64,000 bases of DNA from Tetrastigma voinierianum (taxonomy: Eukaryota; Streptophyta; Magnoliopsida; Vitales; Vitaceae): assembly GCA_016808115.1 (NCBI GenBank), contig JAEQBH010002438.1:744001-808000 (forward strand), given 5' to 3'. The notes below the pieces were generated by a model. The model had not been told where the DNA came from. It searched no databases and saw nothing but the letters and a program-made list of their open reading frames with translations. This document shows positions 57,991-64,000 of the stretch, piece after piece (position 1 is the stretch's first letter; each line of letters begins with the position of its first letter). The position numbers and the translations under genes are program-made.

Positions 57991-58520
57991 GTATAAGTTC
58001 AGTACTATAGACGAGAGATCCAACAAGCATGTTGTTACACATAATTATGTACAGAACTGTTATATGAATTCTCGAAGATTCCCGAGACTGCTATTGTTAT
58101 ATGATTATTATGATTCAAGATAAGTGCATGTGTTTCGTGATAAGTCATATGTTTCCACTAAGCGTAAAGCTTAGTACGTTTTTAATTCAAGCAGAGACAA
58201 GCAGAAGACATCCGATATTTCGTATACGCTGGGTCAAAGACACTAGTAGGGGTTCATCACGTAGGTTCTCGTGACTCAATATAATCAAATGTAAAGTTGT
58301 TTTTGTATATGTATATAAACGGACTCGTAACCTGTATGTATATGACATCAACGCCACTACTATGGTAGTTTTATTTTGAAATTTGGATATGATATTTTGA
58401 TCTCCGTTATAAGACTCAAATTCTCCACCAATGTCCAAAAGTAAGCAGAGTCCAAGATATGACCCCAGACCCCGGAAATCTGGCCGATCCACCTCATTCA
58501 AGCCTGACCTGAATCAGGAG

Positions 58521-59051
58521 TGATGCCACACAACAAGTACATTAAAACGAAAAAAAAAAAAAAGATTACAAAGGAAAACAAAACAAGGGATGGAGAACCA
58601 AAGACACCGAGTCTCGTGAGGAATCACAATTTCCTTAAAGTAGATTCGTTGTCTCCCTGGTGCTCGAAAAACATGACGACGTCTATCTCCTAGGATAAAA
58701 CAACGATCGAGAGGCACCACTGCACCTTAAAACCACTCCGACGAATTGGAACAAAGTTTGCTCTATCACGAGAAAGACAAGGAAGAATACTGAGGAATAT
58801 AGCTTAGCTTCTATGGAATTCTCTCTTAGTACTTGAGGCAACTCTGATGCTTTTATATAGTAATGTGGAGATGAACTAATAACATACTTTTCTGAATCAT
58901 GAATAAACTAAAAAAGGAAATAAACCCCATAAATGGCATTAAACCATTTGTACTACCGTTCAAACTATAAACCCCATAAATGGCATTGAACCATTTGTAC
59001 TACTGTTCAAACAATTAATCCCATAAACGTATTTTTAAGGAAACTCCAACA
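58521..59051 (-). repeat. CopB 5' LTR
   Basis: Matches 39017-39566 along its length and ends ctccaaca at 59051, followed by the target duplication gtata. The inner edge is near 58521. The minus strand there reads TGTGTGGCATCACTCC, in which TGGCATCACTC may be a damaged TGGTATCAGAGC primer-binding site. Confidence 0.85.
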
Positions 59052-59179
59052 GTATAGATATCACCCTTTTATATTTTTATTTTCAAGTGATAAAGAGGTG
59101 GGGTAGGCACATAAGAGAACCCATGACTAAATCCAGAACAAAGTACTGCAATACAATATGCAAAGTGAATAGTGTTAGC

Positions 59180-59725
59180 AATTCTTGATCGCCTAACCAC
59201 ATGTTTCTAGTTTAACAATATCATAAACATATTATGAACCCCAAAATATTAGACCCGAATCATGCATAATAGACAAACCCTAAATAATCATGTTTCTACC
59301 CATTTAATTCAAGAGATATTAAGATCGTGATAACAGAAGCTAATTCAGATTCATTGCCTAAGTCGCTGGATGTACGGGTTGGGATCTCTCAAATTTGATA
59401 ATGACTTTAATGACACTAGCCTGGTTTCCTCCTATCGGGATGGGATGTGTTAGTTAAGAACTGTAGCCCTTCATCGCATGAATCGGGACCATAAATCCCA
59501 CATTTTATACTAGTCATAAGGTTAGATATTTCTAATTTGTCCCATCATCAAATTAGAAATATCCTTAATGTATCCACACATTAATTCTATGACAATTATA
59601 CCCTTAAGCCAATTACTTAATTCCAATTAGATCACTAATTAGCTTAAATTAAAATTCGATAAAGCATTTATAATATTTAATATTTACATATGAGGGCCCA
59701 TCATAATTATTGAAAATATCCAACA
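59180..59725 (-). repeat. CopC 3' LTR
   Basis: The inner edge is clear: ...atatccaaca at 59725 next to the polypurine tract. The left edge is approximate. No second copy is in the window. Confidence 0.5.
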
Positions 59726-60124
59726 ATATTCCACTAGCCCATATATGTAACCTTACAAATATGTTCAACCAAATGGGCTCAAAATTTGCTATCATAATGT
59801 TAAGATATATCCAAAACAATCTCGTTCATAAACTATATCGATATAGGATCAAAATGATTTTTGTTACTGTTAACATAACTAAACTAATCAATGGTCACAT
59901 ACATAAATATAGTCAAACGACATAGATCAATCATAGATGCCTAGCATGGAAATTACATGCAATGAGATCTCTACATGTCCATTTCCAACTAGTCCAACTA
60001 AATTCTTTAGGGATATCATAATAGGTTCAAAATAAATATGAAGTATAAACTTTATTCTGCAAAAGATATCCATAAAATATGTCTACAACTAAATGACACT
60101 TGAATACAAACTCCCACTAAAATT

Positions 60125-61745
60125 ACATATCATCAATTGATATAACACCCATATGAGCAATGTGCTCATGAAAGACCTTGGGTGTAAACCTTTGGTGAGT
60201 GGATGCACAATTATGGAGTTCATGCCAATGTGCTCAATAGACATTTGAATACTCTAAACCCTCTCCTTAACAATTAGAAAATAATGTTATTAGAGTGCAA
60301 AAATAACATTGATTTATTGTCACAATAAAACTTAAGTGGTCTTTCAATTCCTTTAACAATTCACAGTCTAGTGACAAAGATCCTTAGCCAAATCCCTTAG
60401 TTTGATTCCCTTGACATGTTATAAACTCTACTATCATGACATCTATCAAAATCAGATTAAGTATACTCAGTGATCTCCAAATGATCTGATCTCCTAAATG
60501 TGAGCATATAATGCTTTGTTTTTTGTAAATACCTCATAACCTGTTTAGCTGCTTTCCAATTATCCTCGGGTTACTTAAATATCTACTTAAAATTCTTACA
60601 ATGTAAGCAATGTCTAGACACGTACACACTTAGGCATAATTCAGACTTCCTATTACTGATGAATAGGGAATATTCCTCATTTCTTGGACTTCGAGGCTAT
60701 TCTTTAGGAATTGATTAAGATAGGACTTGTCTCCTTATGTCCTGTGGTGTCATGTGGTTTCATCCCTACGCAAGTCAAATCTCTTGCTACCTATAATTAG
60801 CCTGGCCTGCGGATAATCCAAGAACATTCTAAGAACACCGATGGATCTAGATCCCTAATACATAAGAGGTGTCACCAAGGTCTTTCATTTCAAAAATATT
60901 TTATCAAAATCTCTTAGTGCCATGCAATAAGCATATATCATTTGTCGCAAGCATTATATCATCAATATACAAAACCGGAAAAAAAATATGTTTACTCCCG
61001 TTGAACTTGTGATACACACAATCTTCAACAATGTTTATCTCAAAACCAAAATGAGGTAAACACTTAATGAGATTTAAGGTACCATTAACAAGATGTTTTC
61101 TTGAGTCCATAAATGGTTTTTGTCAGTTTGCAAACTGCATTCTTTGGATCTCCTGACACAAAGTTTTCTGGCTACACCATATAAATTTTTTCATCAATGT
61201 CGCCATTAGGAAACATTGTTTTGACATACATTTGATGTAACTCAAGATCAAAAAGTGCAACAAGTGCCATAATTGTTCTAAAAGAGTCTTTCAATGAAAC
61301 CAAATTCTCTTTAAAACTGAAGTATGAGAATCGAACTTTTTATAAATTTTTACTAAGCTCGCTGACCACTTCAAAACCAGGTTTTCCTCATGTTCTCAGA
61401 GAAATATCATAAGATCACTCAAAATTTTCTTTCTCCTTTCTCTAGTGGACTACCTTAATGGCACAGATCGAGGATGTTGACTTTGTTCCTCAGGAAAAAC
61501 TATCTTATCTTGGATGGGAGTAGGAACAACAGTATAAATCGGTTCAGGAAAATAAACCAATTCTTCTTCAAAGACAAATTCTTTAACCTTATTTCTCCCC
61601 CAAACTCAATATCCTCAAAGAATGTTGCAATCCACATCTCGAAGATATTCCTAAGTGTGGAATCATAAAACTTAAAGCCCTTTGATCATTTCGCATAGCT
61701 AAAAAAGTAGCTACTCACAGTTTTGGGTTCCAATTTATATTCAAT
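60125..61745 (-). pseudogene. CopC integrase end, reverse transcriptase and RNase H
   Basis: The minus strand reads EPKTVSSYF.GYAKxSKGFKF and YDSTLRNIFEMWIATFFED near 61740-61620 (integrase end). Next are KEFVFEEELVYFPEPIYTVV (61600-61530), VKTMFPNGDIDEKIYMV and PENFVSGDPKNAVCKLTKTI near 61235-61100. Then HFGFEINIVEDCVYHKFNGS and VLYIDDIMLATNDICLLHGT at 61050-60920, with the catalytic YxDD present as YIDD. The RNase H end LTKGLHPKVFHEHIAHMGV is near 60195-60140. Several frameshifts; inactive. Confidence 0.82.
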
Positions 61746-61799
61746 GACAACCCAAAATTCTGGTTCCAGACCATCCATCAATCCTCGTGGAATACCCGT

Positions 61800-64000
61800 G
61801 AATATCGATAGCTGATATCACACCGTTGCGGTCCCATTTATCTAGACCCATTTATCCATTTAAATTAAAAATACGATAATAATACACTTAATACGTCAGA
61901 AGAGTCCGGGATCACACCTCTTACCATATTATTACAAAACCCAACTATATTGTCATTAGTCCAAAGAATTTAATTACAATTCTTATATGAATATATATAG
62001 GAACAAAGTCGTTTCTGGCATTTTTTACAAAAGTGATTTACCAAGGCCACATGTCAGCTCTCGCACATGCGGGTCCGCATGAGGATCTACCACCCGCACA
62101 GACCTGTGACCAAAGGGGTTCCCACGACGAGGTGAGGAATGCCAAGTAAGGATAACTCCTACAAGGGCTACTCCCCACCTAAGTGCACATGCAATGTTCA
62201 CTCAACATTTATCATTCACATTCCAAAAAGAACATGCCAATTCTATATGGAATCCTACATGCCATACCATGAAATGAGATGCGACTCATCATGTACCATG
62301 CGCCCAAGTCCTCACCGACTCCTTCACACAGCGCCAAATCCCATGTGTGATAAACTGTCATTCTGGATAACATCCAATGATCATATTCAAAACAAATTTT
62401 ATTTTTTTATAAACCAAAAGCTTTTTGGATGATACATCACAATAATCATTTTATATTCAAAATCCATGTGCCTTTTTGTGGGTAGAGGATTTTTGGTAAC
62501 CGCGCTATGCAAACCCGCATATCAAGTATGGCCTTTCACCCATTGGGACTATGTCTAACTACATCATGGTTTTCACCCGAGGGGCGATCTATCCCTTCTT
62601 GCTGATACCCGGAACATATTTTCTTTACCATTTTAATCAATCGCGCGACTTTTTTAGACGTTATCCCATTTATCGAGCCCACCCAATCAAACACCAAATG
62701 CAGTGTCGATTTACCAACCATGCACTCACACTCATGAAATGCGATGTTTCTCGTGCATATGCAATGTGATGCACCGTTACATGTTTATACCATGTCACAT
62801 ATATGATGAATGCTATATAGACAACTCCACTCATGCATATCACCAATGCATCATGAACAATTATATCAATAAGGTTATAATGTCCATACAATACTTCATT
62901 CATGTCAATATATCATGCACGCATATATCAACATTAACATACAACGTGTCATTCCATATTACGTAACAAAACCCTCACAATCAAGCCAATAGACCATTTA
63001 ATAGTTCTGAAACCCGCCTTAAACTAGTCCTTTAACAACCAAAACTCGGACACAAACCATTAAAATGTTCTAAGCCGTAGGCAGCCTGTGAAATGGACCA
63101 TAACTTGAGTTGTACAGGTCCAATTTGGGTGATTCAAAAGCATACATCAAGTTTATAGATGTAGCTATAATTTCTATGGAGAACACTAGTCTAAATTCTC
63201 TCTTTTTCCCAACCAGAAATGAGTCCCAAAATCTAGATAGTGTATGGGGTCATAACAGGGCAGCCTATGGCAGTCCTGGAAAATGGACCATAAGTCGAGT
63301 TATAAAAGTCCAATTTGCGTGATTCAAAAGTCTAACATCAAGTTCACTGATGCACCTACAATTTCAATGAAAAAACTAGTCCAATTTCCCCATTTTTCTT
63401 AACCAAAAATCAGTCCCAAAATCTTAACAGTATGTGGGGTCATTTTCACATCACATGTCAATACAAGAACACTTGGTGCAACAATCAAATTTTTAGTAAA
63501 TATGTGAGCACCAAATTCCATGAACCAGAAAATGGTCATATTCTAGACTCAAAGAGCTTTCCATAGAGTCCAAGAACGTGCGAATCGGAGTTCGAACGAG
63601 AAAGATATGGTTGTCCAAATTTGGAGGCTTAAAAGGGTACAAGGGCTACGCAATTTCGAGCCCAACCACGCAATAGCATTCTAGAGAGCTCCTTAGCAGC
63701 ACCAATACACGTCATTTTGACCCGAAACCATCCCGGAACAGCCCTTTTCCACCGGCCACAATATCCTCTCAATTAAGGCCACAAAATATGTCATAAACAC
63801 AACATAAAACATGTCATAAACACGGCATAAAACATCCCACAATCAATCCCAAAATCAGCCCAAAAGTAGGAATAAAACCAAAGTAGGAAAAATCTCTACC
63901 TCTTGGAGCGTAGGAAACACCGTTAGGAAGCTTCAAAACGCTTCCTAACCCGAAAATTTTGATTTCCCCAAATCTCCTCTTTTGGATCTTCTGAAATCTC
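61800..64000 (-). mobile_element. Chromovirus-type LTR, running off the window
   Basis: Shares with ChrA LTRs the order of blocks: tcccatttatctag...tttaaattaaaaatacga, gtccgggatcacacctctta, agaatttaattacaattctt, ggccacatgtcagctctcgc, gtgcacatgcaatg, and later a tail resembling the 5' leader. Its first ~250-300 bases are missing at the CopC junction. No internal region is in view. It also contains the tandem duplication at 63085-63455. Confidence 0.65.
63085..63455. repeat. Tandem duplication of ~187 bases inside the LTR
   Basis: Copy 1 begins near 63087 (cctgtgaaatggaccataac) and copy 2 near 63274 (cctggaaaatggaccataag). Both continue with gtccaattt(g)ggtgattcaaaag, catcaagtt, actagtc(t)aa, and end agtcccaaaatct followed by gtatggggtcat. 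Copies are about 80-85% alike by eye. Confidence 0.8.

Larger units (their letters stand above)
55187..58510 (+). mobile_element. Chromovirus-type LTR (solo or truncated)
   Basis: Starts tataacgccccgaaatatac, the usual TGTAACGCCCCGAAAT-type beginning of Tekay/Del-like LTRs. It has a purine-rich leader-like stretch at 55515-55566 (agaagaggaaggagaaggag), as in ChrA read on the minus strand. No gag-pol follows, and the CopB LTR begins right after, so it is probably a solo LTR or a fragment of about 3.3 kb. It includes a repeated gattagtgcgac word near 56837-56930 and the tandem array at 57230-57990. Confidence 0.55.
39017..59051 (-). mobile_element. CopB: Tnt1-like Ty1/copia element carrying ~14.4 kb of nested insertions
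   Basis: LTRs at 39017-39566 and about 58521-59051 are flanked outside by the same five bases, gtata (39012-39016 and 59052-59056), a classic LTR-element target duplication. The pol and gag remnants (40.2-44.02 kb) read on the minus strand. A normal copia of this type is about 5 kb; here the 5' LTR is separated from gag by a plus-strand Athila-like element, a SINE, a T-rich tract and a chromovirus LTR. All of these must therefore have arrived after CopB. Confidence 0.85.
59057..61745 (-). mobile_element. CopC: Ty1/copia 3' half
   Basis: The minus strand carries the end of integrase, RT, RNase H, a polypurine tract (59726-59740, GGGCTAGTGGAATAT) and the start of a 3' LTR (TGTTGGATATTTTC; window end 59725). 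The LTR's other end, somewhere between 59057 and about 59180, was not resolved. On the right the element stops near 61745, where chromovirus-type LTR sequence takes over, so gag and most of integrase are missing or lie beyond the window. Confidence 0.75.

Noticed and set aside
58187..58501. 104-codon minus-strand frame as a gene
   Set aside because: It lies in the chromovirus-type LTR next to CopB, has no known domain and uses the tandem-repeat vocabulary.
1..64000. CRISPR array, bacterial operon or riboswitch
   Set aside because: No regular spacer-repeat array or bacterial gene was seen; all recognisable content is plant nuclear.

Overview
This window is plant nuclear DNA, almost certainly from an angiosperm. 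It is a heterochromatin-like landscape built almost entirely of decayed, nested transposable elements, with only small remnants of host genes. The evidence is: Ty3/gypsy elements of Athila type and of Tekay/Del-like chromovirus type; three Ty1/copia elements; a hAT-type DNA transposon; a tRNA-derived SINE; and fragments of a leucine-rich-repeat receptor kinase and a pentatricopeptide-repeat gene, both of plant type. No intact protein-coding gene is visible. Every coding region carries stops and frameshifts, and many differences between copies are 1-5 base indels. All boundaries were read by eye from the sequence and family knowledge; no database or alignment was run.

Layout. 1-1.7 kb: unassigned. 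1.7-13.2 kb: Athila-like element GypA on the minus strand. Its gene order on its own strand is LTR, primer-binding site, gag, protease, RT, RNase H, integrase, extra ORF2, LTR. 13.25-13.34 and 17.81-17.95 kb: two halves of one kinase exon of a receptor kinase. They are separated by a hAT element (13.34-17.80 kb) flanked by a short direct repeat of exon sequence; GypA lies in the intron next to it. 19.3-19.5 kb: PPR fragment. 20.0-38.46 kb: plus-strand copia element CopA. It contains a nested minus-strand chromovirus, ChrA (20.78-29.80 kb, LTRs of about 2.3 kb), and a second tract of unknown origin (about 34.8-37.68 kb) that includes an array of the palindrome GTCGCGAC.

39.017-59.051 kb: minus-strand Tnt1-like copia element CopB. 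It is bounded by the 5-bp target duplication GTATA, and about 14.4 kb of later insertions lie between its 5' LTR and its gag. Those insertions are a plus-strand Athila-like element GypB (about 44.2-54.04 kb), a SINE (54.33 kb), a T-rich tract and a chromovirus-type LTR with a tandem-repeat array (55.19-58.5 kb). 59.1-61.75 kb: 3' half of a third copia, CopC (minus). 61.8-64 kb: another chromovirus-type LTR running off the window.

The most interesting pattern is shared by the two Athila-like elements. Each carries its own short palindromic word (GTAC-centred in GypA, CTTCGC/GCGAAG in GypB). In both, the word clusters in the LTR and again in the non-coding region just upstream of ORF2; in GypB this second cluster is followed by a clear TATA box. 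This suggests that each element has an internal ORF2 promoter with its own recognition words. A third word array, GTCGCGAC at 36.2-37.7 kb, looks like the same type of structure.
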